Positions 54,063 to 64,000 of a stretch of DNA of 64,000 nucleotides are shown here, piece after piece (the stretch's first letter is position 1; each line of letters starts with the position of its first letter). The notes under the pieces were generated by a model that did not search any database, was not told where the DNA came from, and worked only from the letters and a program-made list of their open reading frames with translations. Origin of the DNA: Meta bourneti (lineage: Eukaryota > Arthropoda > Arachnida > Araneae > Tetragnathidae). The stretch is from the NCBI GenBank assembly GCA_933210815.1, contig OW119929.1, positions 29,229,626-29,293,625 of the forward strand, read 5' to 3'. The translations under genes were made by a program, and so were the position numbers.

Positions 54063-54790
54063 TTGTAACATTATTTTATGAATAAATAAAGTTTACGTTA
54101 TATTGATTTTTGTGTAATAGATCTGGTCGAGCGGAATACTAAATGTTACTGTGGGGAACACAGAGAGGAAAGCAAACCCGTCATAAATAATTTATTATAT
54201 ACATCGTACATTGCACTATTTACAGACTAAGGATATCACATCCTCCACTATGAATATCTGTTCTCCAACTCCGCTTAAGAAACTACAATCACCTACAATT
54301 TATTTGTTGTCCTTCATTTGAGGCCACATGATGCTAGACTTGTCAACATTTTGTTTATGGAATTTTGATTAATTTCTATTTTTATCTACTAGTCATTCAT
54401 TTCACCAGTCTTCATATGGAAAAACAGAGCGCACGTGATGTGAATCTCATACTCTGTTTCTGTTTCGATTCTATCTGTGCAACTTCTCTTTCTTGAACTA
54501 TTGATTAGAAACTTTACTTATGTCAATCAAGTGAAAGAACATTGAAAGCCATTGCTGTAAAAAGAGAAGACATACTAGAATACGACAAACTTAAATAAGT
54601 AAGGATAACGCGATTGACAAGGAGAGTGTGAGGGTAAAGATAAAGAATTTGAGCTATATTATATTATATTTGGTAATCGTAACATTATTTTGTGAATAAG
54701 TCAAGATTATTTTCTATTGATCTCTACATCTGTTTCAATTTGATTTGTGCTACTGCCCTTTCTTGAACAATTCGAATAGAACATTTTCAG
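53976..54790. repeat. Direct duplication of a terminal segment, second copy internally shorter
   Basis: AGTAAGGATAACGCGATTGAC at 53976-53996 recurs exactly at 54598-54618. The following 100 bp remain similar (GTAACATTATTTT-TGAATAA). A later block (54462-54530, TTTCTTGAACTATT) matches 54725-54790. The second copy lacks about 355 bp present between these blocks in the first (54106-54460). Confidence 0.8.
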
Positions 54791-55821
54791 AAAAGACCTT
54801 TCAGTGAGTTAAAGTAATTCCTGAAACCAAATTGCTTCAAGAAGGCATGTAACATAGAAAGCAAATTGATCAGATGAAAAGAGTTTCCGTTAGAAACTTT
54901 ATTTCTGTATGTAAAAGTAGTTTTATTCGACTCGTAAAGTTCTGGTACAGTTATTTGCAAAAGTGAGATAATTTGATCTAGATACAAGGAAACTTCTATG
55001 TGTTTTATAGGATTTGCTGATATGAATAGTAGGTAAGCATAAGCTTCGGCAACTAAATTTGATTCTAAACTTTTGGAGACACTTATCCGTACATGGAGGA
55101 TTGTCTCCCCTACGTAACTATGTATAAGAACATTAATTGTTTTGATCGTAATATCTCTTTCATCATATTTTGACTGGTAGAAGGTCCTCTGAACCTAAAA
55201 TACAGTTACAGGTGAGTGACTGGAATTTTATAGAAATGCCAAAGAAATATCCGTGTTTGACTAGAAAGAAATCCCATCTATGCATCTGTGGCAATACTTG
55301 AAAAGATCTCTAGAATTGGTGTTCTTATCGTTACAACTGTTCGCGTTAAGAATTCTTTGACTGGCAGTGTACCGCGCAACTTTTCTCCGTACGCATGTCA
55401 AACCATTTACTCTTTATTCATTTACCAGTATTAATTGTTACGTCTGAATAAATTATGTTTCCTTGTTTCTGAGATGCTTATGGTACAATTGATAATACGC
55501 TGATATAACATCGAATAATTGATTGGTGCTAGCCAGCATTTGAGTTGGGGTTCTTCCGGAAGCCAGAATTGTAGAGGAGCCACCAAAGGCGTGACCCCCA
55601 AACATCCTCATTTTCATGATTCCCTTCATTGTACGACGACCTTGTAATGAAATAGTCTTAGCATTTCTAAGTGAAGCTCACGTAATATCGAAGAAAGCAC
55701 TAATCCTAATGTAGGAAGACTAATTGCTAAGCGTGATGGAAAACAATAGTTTCATCTTTGATAGTCAATTTTACCAAGTCGTTTCCCAAACCCACGCAAA
55801 TTACTCTTCCGAGATCTTACG
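54791..55821. other. Unannotated stretch
   Basis: No gene or repeat recognised. Confidence 0.35.
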
Positions 55822-55870
55822 AAATCGACTACCCCACATGATCTTACGGATCATGTGGGGTAGTCGATTT
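55822..55870. repeat. Perfect hairpin: 22-bp arms, 5-nt loop
   Basis: The arm at 55822-55843 (AAATCGACTACCCCACATG...) is the exact reverse complement of 55849-55870. The loop is TTACG. GATCTTACGAAATC just upstream shares the loop-side sequence GATCTTACG. Confidence 0.97.
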
Positions 55871-58062
55871 TATATTATAGTAGTAATATAGTACTCGTTA
55901 TATTATAGTAGAAGGTCAATGGTGGGACCCTCACAATTTCTTTAGGGGTTCAAAATGTGAAAATAGAAGACAAGGGGTCTAAGATGTTTGATGGAGGTTA
56001 CATCACTAAGCTGTAGAATTTTGTAAAACTAGCAAAAGTAACCCCGTAATTCATAATTGAAGTTGGTCTGAGATATTTGCTCGCAAAGAGGCTCTTTGAT
56101 TTTGATTGATTTAATGTTTTGAAATCATAATTTGTAAATCGGAATTTCAAAACTTTCAATTTTTATAATCAATAAATATTTTAAAGTTCCTATTGCTAAG
56201 AAGAGACAGGTTATGGCGGGTTGGATTTTATGGTACAATATCCATAACTAGACAATAGATACTTGGATAATCTGCGGCATACCCAAGACAAATAATATCA
56301 AAAGATAAGGTAGGATTATCCGCTAAAAGTTCACAAGTAGCCATAAGGAAGGCAAAAGGATGGTGAACTATAGGAAAGATTTAAATGCTTTGGATTTATT
56401 GCTTTAGGTAGTTTTCAGTGTTGTAGCATCGTGAGGAATGAATATAATTTTGGTGGTAAAAAATAAAAATTTCTACTGTTTATTTAGTCTATCAAGTCCA
56501 TCAAGAGCTGTCTTTTTTGAGACTTGTGGAATATAATTAAAACTGTCAATGTTACTACATGTTAATGTTACTACATGTACGTCTGAACTATGGATTAGTA
56601 ATTGAGCAGCTCGACTAGCAATAGTTGATACTAATGCTTTACTAAAATGTTAAATAAGTGTGCCAATACGGCTACAAAACCATCACGGTATGTTGTGTCT
56701 TCCCATCCTTATTAACATTTTCAAATTATTTTCATTGTACCTATTGGAGAATGCTCAGTGAGCCAATATACACGTACGGTCATGTGATATCGTCCGACGC
56801 TCCAGATGGGCCAATGGACTGAATGGGCCACTGACGGGTAACCCGAACTTAGACTCTCAGAGGACTTTCCTTGCTCCCAATATTTTAATTCGTAAACCAA
56901 CTGCTCATATGGTCTACCAGTCTCTCCTTCAAGCGTTAATAGAAATCAATAAACATTTTGAATAAATGCAGCAAGTGAGTTGAAAGCCGATTCTGAAAAG
57001 GTAGCACCAAGCAGTAGATATCGACTTAAACTGGTTTTTTACAACGTCCCAATTTAAAGTCCATTTATCTTCAAAACATGGACTCAAAAAGACTTGTATT
57101 TGATACCACCAAAACAAATGACGAGAGCGCCCATCTGTTTAAAAGCCTTAGTAAGATTCATTGATTTCAATGCCAAAAACAACAGTCCTGAGAAGAGAAA
57201 TCGTCACGTTTTAATTCGATATTACTGGGTCGAAAAGAGATCAGGGTGGATTCCACAAAACGCCCCCACGCAAATTTAAGAAAAATAAGAAGGAATGAAA
57301 CGCAAAATCCGATTCGGTTCAAGATGAATGAAGAGAGAAAACCGTAAGCCCGTAGCTTTTAGGGAAGGAATTTGTTAGAGAAAAGTTTTAAACCGCTTAA
57401 GAGTAGTGTTATGGCGAAACAAATTTTAAACGTTAGACAGTTCCATTTTCCGTAATTATTTCTGGATTATAATGCTTGGGAAATGGATCGGAATCCGTTC
57501 CTACTTTCGGATACGTTTTTCTTCCATTTCCGGAATAATTGGTTTTCCCGGGAAACATCATTTTTCAGAATTTTTTCTTTACCTTCCTCTATTCTGAGAT
57601 CATTTCTCCTGTAAGCTTAATTTGAAGTTGTCGCTATATATATCTTTGTATTTGGTTGGAACCTGAACTTGAGATCGCGGGTTTTTAAAAGTTATCTGTT
57701 CTTAACCAGAAATTCTACTCCACTTTAAAGTTATTATAGTAAAATACTTTTCGGATATTTTTGTAGCATATGATCTCAATATCTGCTTTCATTTCTTATC
57801 AATAATTATAGTCCTATATTCATTTTTGAGTAGCATTAAATCGTCAGTCACATATTTTAATACAAAAGCTTAGCGTATTGCATTTTATATATAATCATTT
57901 ATCCTAAGTTATTTGTCATATAGCATGATAAAGAGTTCAAGATATAGGAAAAAACCTGCCCTATGTTACTATAAATGTTAATTTTTACCTCAGCGTGGTT
58001 ACAAGTAAGTTGAACTGCAGCCTCAAAATTAATTGAAATGCTTCAAGTATTAAAAATTTTTT
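55871..58062. other. Unannotated stretch (2.2 kb)
   Basis: A 16-bp direct repeat ATGTTACTACATGT occurs near 56550-56580. GGGTTGGATTTTATGGTAC at about 56219 weakly resembles a SINE B end. No gene is supported. Confidence 0.35.
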
Positions 58063-58134
58063 TTGGGGTCTTTGTGGCCATATTTGGCTAAAATGCGCCA
58101 TACTACATCTACTAATTGACATACACATGTAAAA
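58063..58134 (-). mobile_element. SINE B fragment
   Basis: The plus strand reads TTGGGGTCTTTGTGGCCATA, TTTGGCTAAAATGCGCCATA and TTGACATACACATGTAAAA, matching the 3' half of SINE B in reverse. It joins a SINE A tail directly. Confidence 0.65.
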
Positions 58135-58275
58135 TAGGTAGTTAAATAACGTCGCACTGAAGCAACACAACGAGCTATTGTCGACGATCTGATATAAATC
58201 CAAGGACATCTCGTAATTTTGAACCACGGTCAGATGACAAGGTCAACACCTAAACTGGCACCCCACTCTCCAAAC
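58135..58275 (-). mobile_element. SINE A, head missing
   Basis: TAGGTAGTTAAATAACGTCG, CACTGAAGCAACACAACGAG, GAACCACGGTCAGATGAC and CTGGCACCCCACTCTCCAAA are present. The match ends there, so the tRNA-like head is absent. The minus-strand open frame 57985-58227 overlaps it. Confidence 0.85.
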
Positions 58276-58295
58276 ACCAACTTAAGAAGACTAAG

Positions 58296-58385
58296 ATAGG
58301 TAGAAAGTCGAATTAAGTCACACTGGAGGCAACACAACGGGCTATTGGCAGCGATATGGGATCAATCCCGAAGAGAAAGATCCGA
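58296..58385 (-). mobile_element. Second SINE A fragment, adjacent
   Basis: ATAGGTAGAAAGTCGAATTA, CACACTGGAGGCAACACAAC, GGGATCAATCCCGAAGAG. Only the tail-side 90 bp are present. It has the same orientation as the fragment 20 bp to its left. Confidence 0.85.
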
Positions 58386-59577
58386 TAGATTCTGAAAGAG
58401 TTATTTCAGCCTTATGTGACCTTCAGTTAATTAATAGTTAACAACAGTTAATTCAATTAATACTTAGCGATTTGATGCCAAAACTTGTTTTTTGGATATC
58501 CCCTACAAAAGGCTAGATAATATGCAAAAGGAGACTGATTTTTTATAAAACATAGCTTTATTGTTGGAATGTAAATTTTATAAACAACGATTTAATTACG
58601 AGTAAATTACTGTAGTATAACTATTTTTGAGACAAGACTTCAAGAGTTGTATTAATAAATCTTTAAAATACTACTAATTCGAAGTTTTTAAATAAATACT
58701 TGTCGAGAGGGGACGTTTGGTACATTAATTTTTTTAAGATAGTGTGAAATATTTTTGTAATCCGGTTTTTAGAAACTGGTGTTTATGGAATTCATAAACG
58801 AATATTTGTGTCGGATTATGTGTATGGATGAAAAATGTACACATATTTGCGTCAAAAGTTTAAAACAGAACTTTTAAGAAAGTACTGACACCGAGTAGCA
58901 GAAAAAGGAATCTTTAGACTTCTGAATTAAATTTATATTTTTCTAAGATCGGAAAATAGTTATTCAAGTCGCATTTTCTAACAGAGAATTACACCCAGGG
59001 TAAAGAAGATATCAGATATAGATCCTAATTTTTAAAGCATATATCGCCACAAATTATTTTTAACGATATTCTCTATCAGAGAACTAACACTTCAGTTTTA
59101 GGCCCAGTGGAAGAAATCTTTTAAAACGCATGCAATGGCGTTTATTCTTACTTGGCTTTCTCCAAATATTTATGGAAGAAGTAATGCATTTCCCCCAACT
59201 GACGTGAATGCCGTTCGTTGATGCTAAGTTCTTCCTACCGTCTGAACATAGGAGAGCCTCGCAATGCAAATATCGATGCGAGAACTGTCAAATTTCTGGG
59301 CGAGAAGAAATAATCTTTCGATGGCTGTGGGACATACATCTAGTCTCACGTGATGTAGATTTTTAAGCAGCTAATTGCTAGCTTTGACAGTTTCTACAGC
59401 ATAAAATATCGAAGAAGCACACGGTTTATGAAACTCCGTGTGTTTATTTAGCGATGGCAATCTATTCAGAGGAGTTTAGATTTTGATTATTTCATGGCAA
59501 TTCTTCATTTGGATGTTTTATGAAAAGCTAATAACAGCAACCGTGTACGAAGATTAGCCTTCCTGTTGGAGCTATGC
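58386..59577. other. Unannotated stretch
   Basis: No gene or repeat recognised. Positions 59080-59290 are less AT-rich. Confidence 0.35.
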
Positions 59578-59728
59578 GGTGGGCTATTGGTGACGGTCCG
59601 GGATCAATACCGAAGAGGAAGATCCGAGGAAAACACTTCGTAATTTCGAATCACGGTCAGATGACGAGGTCAACACTTGAACTGGAGTTCCATTTTCCAA
59701 ATTTTCACATCACATCAACGTGCATATT
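59578..59728 (-). mobile_element. SINE A middle fragment
   Basis: GGGCTATTGGTGACGGTCCG, GGGATCAATACCGAAGAGG, GGTCAGATGACGAGGTCAAC and TCACATCACATCAACGTGC are present. Both the tail and the tRNA-like head are missing. Confidence 0.85.
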
Positions 59729-59828
59729 CTTAGGATTTTTAATTCAATGAAATTTAAATTGGCGTAAAGATTCTCATTTCCAAGATACAAAATAGCAATC
59801 GCATGCGAACCAATATTTTAAAATCAAG

Positions 59829-60060
59829 GTAAGTAGTTAATTAACATAGCACTAGAGCAAACTGGGCTATTGGCGCCGGTCCGGGATCAAACCCGAAGGG
59901 GTGAACATCTGAGCTTCCACCCCTATCTCCAAACTTCCACATCACACCAACATGAGGACATTTGAGGCCACGACAGTTTTAACGTGCACCTGTCCCCCTG
60001 TATACGACGGTCTTTAACTGGACCTAGTTTTGAACTCACAACCCTCTGGTTGCAAGTTCA
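59829..60060 (-). mobile_element. SINE A with internal deletion
   Basis: The tail GGTAAGTAGTTAATTAACAT is followed by GGCGCCGGTCCGGGATCAAA. A jump from CCCGAAGGGG to GAACATCTGAGC removes about 60 bp. The head side ends TTTTGAACTCACAACCCTC, short of the A box. Confidence 0.87.
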
Positions 60061-61223
60061 AAAATCTGGTCCTATAATCTAGGAATTTACAATGGGAGAA
60101 AAAGAATCAGAGATAAAACCCGAATCTGGCTTCATTATTTTATAGTTTCTACTCGTTCTTTATCATTATTCTATCCTGTTACCATTTTTCCTACTATCGG
60201 AAACCGTAATTATGGTAAATCAAATTCTAATAAACTCGTAAAAGTTTGTATCGTAAATATTTATTTCTGTAAATTACGTGCAAAATTATTATCGAAACAT
60301 CGATTTCTATTAGTAGGTGTTTTCCTACAGATCCTACATTAGGCTCGTTCTATGAATTTTTCATTTCAGATCTTATATGACTTCAGTAGATAAAAAGCCT
60401 TTCTTTAGTTATAAGAATAATGATGGAAGCGTTACAAGATTTGTAAAGATTTTTTTAAGGTTTTATAGAGTAAGAAAGTGAATTCAGCTTCAAAAACATT
60501 CAAAAGCAGCAATGTTATTACACTCTTTTCTTCTATGTTATTACGTGATTAGTGTTTAAAGTCGGAAATTCTTATTTCAGAAGAAAAGGTTTCTCAAATA
60601 TTTTCAAAAAGGGGATGAATGGAATTGATAAGTTATAAAATTCAATGCATAGAGAAATTTTATTTTTATTTTCGAAAAGAAATATTAATAATAAATTGCT
60701 CTCACTGATCAATGAATAATATAATTAAAAAATCTGCTCTATTTTATCAAAAAGAACGCGTGTTGCCCATCTATGCATTAGCCCTAAATTTATTTGAAGA
60801 AAAACATCTATTTAGGTATCCTAACTTAAAAAAAGGTAGACCTCATCATTAATTTTATGAAGCAGACACGAATTACCCTGGAGAAATTAATGACTGAGTT
60901 AATTGCTTCTCGTAATATGTCTTTTGTTGTCGCCCTTTTTCGAGAGACATTTGTCGTGTCATTAGATTACTTGTCAATTTTAGACGACCTTTTACGATAT
61001 TTTATCTCGGTTCGGGGTTCAAGCCATCGATGATATGCATCGTATTTTTTTTCTGAAGACGTGAAATTTATTGCGGTAGCTGACGTGACCCAGATAAATG
61101 AACTATTAACCAGCCGATACTTGATCAATTGAAGTTTGATGAATTAGAAATGCTAATGAGTATTAACAAGTTTAATATTTTATTTTTTTCTGCTTATTAC
61201 TGTATTTTTCATTTTTAGTTTTT
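60061..61223. other. Unannotated AT-rich stretch
   Basis: Nothing recognised. Confidence 0.35.
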
Positions 61224-61236
61224 CCTTTGAATATCC

Positions 61237-61379
61237 AGCTCAGGTGTTGCCTCGTCATCTGACCATGGTTCAAAATTACGTGGTGTTGTCCTCGGATCTT
61301 TCCCTTTGGGATTGATCCCGGACCGTCACCAATAGCCCATTGTGTTGCTCCAGTGTGACGTTAATTGAAATACCCCCCC
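61237..61379 (+). mobile_element. 5'-truncated SINE A
   Basis: It starts AGCTCAGGTGTTGCCTCG, includes GGGATTGATCCCGGACCGTC and AATAGCCCATTGTGTTGCTC, and ends AAATACCCCCCCC, with a C run in place of the usual ACCT tail. An exact 13-bp duplication CCTTTGAATATCC lies at 61224-61236 and 61380-61392. Confidence 0.92.
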
Positions 61380-61426
61380 CCTTTGAATATCCCAATATTT
61401 CCGAGTAGTGTAGTATTACTTTTATC

Positions 61427-61706
61427 TAGTGATGGGAGTATTCGAATACTAAAGGACTCGTGTACTTGATATTTGAAAGTATTCGTTGTACTCGATTCTT
61501 TTCCAAAGTATTTGGATACCAAAGTAATCGGATACAAGAGTATTCGGATACAAAAGGTAGTACCTTATGTAGTCGAATTCCAAAGTATTGATTCTTACTA
61601 TCAATCAATCGTTTTTGTATATGTATTCGAATACATACTCGATACTTGAAAGAACTCTAATACCAAGAACTCGATTCTCAAAAGTACTCGATTCTACCCA
61701 TCACTA
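61427..61706. mobile_element. hAT-type MITE (280 bp)
   Basis: The left end is TAGTGATGGGAGTATTCGAA. The right end, reverse complemented, is TAGTGATGGGTAGAATCGAG. The first ten bases are identical and partial similarity continues. An 8-bp duplication with one mismatch flanks it: CTTTTATC (61419-61426) and CTTTTACC (61707-61714). The 8-bp duplication and A/G-TGATGGG ends fit the hAT superfamily. The interior consists of degenerate ATTCG/ACTCGAT repeats. The minus-strand open frame 61426-61608 is MITE sequence. Confidence 0.87.
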
Positions 61707-61857
61707 CTTTTACCTAAAATAGAAAGAAATTCAATTGAGTAATTTTTACCACTTCTGCTAAAACGTATCATAAATCGTAGTATCGAATTAAATACTACTG
61801 CTGGTAATAATTTAGATACCCGAACATTTAACCATCAGTATTACAACACTAAAATAA

Positions 61858-62240
61858 ATTCTTCATGAATTAGTGCTTCTGAACCTGAGCCAATCTCATA
61901 CATAACACTCTCAGGTATGAGTGTATGAGTTAGCACTCACATAACCTCTCTCATTCACATACAGTTATCAGTCCTGGAACCACCGTCTTTCTAGCATCAC
62001 TTCTAACCAACCTACTTGCCCAATTGATTCTTTCAATCAATAGTCGTGATTATTTAGTCATTACGTGTGTTATGGGGAAAACCTCAATATTACACTACTC
62101 GGAAATCTCGTGAAGCTCGTAGGATTTTTGTAATGGAAACAGTTCCCTTCAAAGACTTAAACGAAATCAAACGAGACTTCACGAAATTTCCCAGTTTAAA
62201 TTTACAGTGTATCAAGGGGCGAAAAGGTTTCTTTGACTTT
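61858..62240. repeat. Repeat family D copy 1, split by a family C insertion
   Basis: Left part 61858-61901 (TTCTTCATGAATTAGTGCTT, CTGAACCTGAGCCAATCTCAT) and right part 62132-62240 (CTTCACGAAATTTCCCAG, TTTAAATTTACAGTGTATC) match the continuous copy at 63312-63445. The open plus-strand frame 62067-62264 spans the junction and is not supported as a gene. Confidence 0.65.
61902..62131. mobile_element. Family C copy 3, inserted in family D
   Basis: It contains CACTCTCAGGTATGAGTG, CACTTCTAACCAACCTACTT, TTTCAATCAATAGTCGTG and TTATTTAGTCATTACGTG, shared with copies at 1387 and 39871. In the uninterrupted D copy the site reads CTCATCCTTAACGGAAG. The insertion flanks ATAA and GTAA are consistent with decayed TTAA duplications. 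Confidence 0.55.
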
Positions 62241-63311
62241 CTGAATTTGTGGTTACCGATCTAGATCTTTCAAATTTTTTAAACCTTTATTCAGATTAAA
62301 TGAATTCCACGATATTGCATGTCTTCAAAAAGTAAAATAGAAAAAATTGAAGAGAGTAATTTTGGCTCCATGTTTGTTAAAAAGCATGTTAAAGCATACC
62401 ACCTATGTATTACGAGTGAAGAAAGACTGCTGTAGCTCATAACGTAGAGATAACAGACTGACGCACTGATGTCACCGGGTACTCTAGCAAATAGGAGGAC
62501 TTACATCACTGTCTCTACAAGAAAATGGGAGGGGTTACAAGTGTCTGAATATAATTGACTGTGGGATGAGTGGTCTTGTTGATATTGGTCAGAGCATTGA
62601 TTATGAAGTTGAGTTTTATTGAGGTGCCAGCAAGAGGGGAAAGTTGGAATTTCTCGGGCTAAGGGGGATATACCTTTACCCCACCGAAAATCCAGTGACC
62701 CAAGCCTGTGAGCACCACTCTTCTAAAAACTTGCCATCAATCCATCTTTGACCCCTCACAACAAATATCCACTACCATGACAACAGTATTGTGAAAATAA
62801 TAACATAATATATATCGTCATTGGGCTGAACGTTTCACTTATCACTGTTTAGAGTTCTATGGGGCATAAATGTGGGTATCTGGGCACAAAGTATCAGAAA
62901 AACACCGGTCATTTCCAGTGATCCAGGAAGTGGTCAAACACTTGGATGACGAGACAGGCCATAGAACTAATCAGATCTCAGAGAGGGAGAGAGAAGTTGA
63001 AGAACTCAGAAGAAGGTGACATACGGCCACGCACAACGATCATGTGACGTAACGATGATCTCCTGTAAATAGTCTTCCCTATCTATTGTAATTAACCATA
63101 TTTAATAATAAAGAAAGTTTACTTTTATCCCTTTACCAACAAATAAGAGCCCTAGATAAATTATTACATAAGACACTTTCCATGTTACTGATAAATATAA
63201 TAATACGTAAATTATTTTACAATTGATAACACAAATTCCCCTTTTACTCTTTCCAATGCCTGTACCTCTCTATGACAAACCATTACTATAGCAACTATAA
63301 ACTAAATTCTT
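62241..63311. other. Unannotated stretch
   Basis: Positions 62460-63080 are less AT-rich and free of long open frames. AATAATAAAGAAAG near 63100 could be a poly(A) signal of an unrecognised retroelement, but no LTR pair or domain was found. Confidence 0.35.
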
Positions 63312-63445
63312 TATGTACTAGTACTCCTGAACCTGAGCCCATCTCATCCTTAACGGAAGGAGTTCCATTCCAAAGGTTGATAAACGACGGACGAACCTCA
63401 CGAAATCCCCCAGATTTAAATTTGCCGGTGTGTCTGGTGGCGAAA
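63312..63445. repeat. Repeat family D copy 2 (uninterrupted)
   Basis: TTATGTACTAGTACTCCTGA, ACCTGAGCCCATCTCATCCT, TCACGAAATCCCCCAGATTT and AAATTTGCCGGTGTGTCTGG match the two halves of the copy at 61858-62240. Overlapping open frames (63272-63559 plus, 63295-63501 minus) have no recognisable domain. Confidence 0.6.
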
Positions 63446-64000
63446 ATGCTCCTCTCCCTCAGCATCCCATACATCCCAACATCCTCCGATCTGACTCGCA
63501 AATTCCTCCACGGAACACTCTCGTCCCCCCCAGAAGAAATAAGTGTCAGTTTAGGGTGAAATATGCGAAGGGATCAGCGTAGAAATATTTCTGCCTCTTC
63601 GAGAATCAGGTGCCCGGTGGTTTCGATAACACGCCACGAAATAGGAATGCGCCTGCGTATTTATTTATTCACCTTTTTTTAGTCCAAGAAGGAAAAAAAT
63701 ACAAATGCATGTTTGGGATTTTGGTTAGAGGGTTGGATATGAAATAAAAACGGTGGTTTTCCGTGGAATAAGGTAAAACTGTTTTGGAGGTATTTGAGAT
63801 ATTTAGAGCGGACGTTCGAGAGTTTGTTCAGAAATTCTAAGCTTTTTCATTTAATGTACGGAAGAGCCAAGTTTTGGAAGTATTTCATGCCAAATGAAGC
63901 GAGGAGAATTTATTTTCAATAATATTTGAAGGAGATTTCAAACACATTTTGTAGTTGTCCCAAATTGGGTTATGCAGGATGTTTTGACGGGAATCTTTAA
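63446..64000. other. Unannotated stretch to window end
   Basis: 63446-63660 is less AT-rich. Nothing recognised. Confidence 0.35.

Noticed and set aside
54140..54300. Possible solo LTR beginning TGTGGGGAACACAGAGAGG
   Set aside because: No matching second end, no 5-bp duplication and no second copy in the window.
56215..56290. Possible SINE B fragment
   Set aside because: Only about 19 bases resemble the SINE B end. The remainder does not align.

Overview
The window reads as intergenic or deep-intronic DNA of an arthropod, most probably a spider. This is an inference from its overall AT-richness, the absence of any recognisable host exon, and a repeat complement of tRNA-derived SINEs, TTAA-flanked MITEs, mariner and hAT remnants and one BEL/Pao LTR retrotransposon. 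No host protein-coding gene, rRNA or functional tRNA gene could be supported. Almost every interpretable feature is a mobile element or a tandem or inverted repeat, and most short open frames are fortuitous.

Layout. 0-4 kb: SINEs, a TTAA-flanked palindrome-rich MITE (called P1 here) and an internally deleted mariner element that still has both terminal repeats. 4-9.7 kb: mostly unique AT-rich DNA with two SINE copies. 9.7-15.2 kb: a cluster of TTAA MITEs (families P1 and P2). One of these expanded internally into five 107-bp tandem units and later received a SINE. 15-31 kb: SINE A and SINE B copies, tandem duplications, microsatellites and a cluster of diverged short repeats. 31-41 kb: more SINEs, a foldback element with arms of about 290 bp, three P1 MITEs in a row (one ending in a 52-bp near-perfect palindrome) and a SINE B split by a 0.5-kb insertion. 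41.2-47.1 kb: a complete but broken BEL/Pao retrotransposon on the minus strand, with two LTRs, a 5-bp target duplication and Gag, protease, RT, RNase H and integrase segments in several disrupted frames. 47-53.2 kb: more P1 and P2 MITEs, ending in a 749-bp P1 copy that contains fourteen 43-bp tandem units with a higher-order duplication. 53.2-64 kb: long perfect hairpins, one unidentified reading frame with an in-frame stop, SINEs, a hAT-type MITE, and a pair of related repeats that act as filled and empty sites for another insertion.

How the parts relate. SINE A (tRNA-like head, ACCT-type tail, 8-17 bp target duplications) and SINE B were presumably mobilised by LINEs encoded elsewhere. P1 and P2 carry TTAA duplications and CCCT-type ends, as expected of non-autonomous piggyBac-like elements. 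They share the palindrome GACGAGATATCTCGTC, which appears to be the unit from which local satellite arrays grew. Nesting gives a partial order: P1 MITEs are older than at least one SINE A copy, and one SINE A copy is older than a SINE B copy. All repeat calls come from comparing copies within this window by eye. Family names P1, P2, SINE A, SINE B, C, D and E are local labels.
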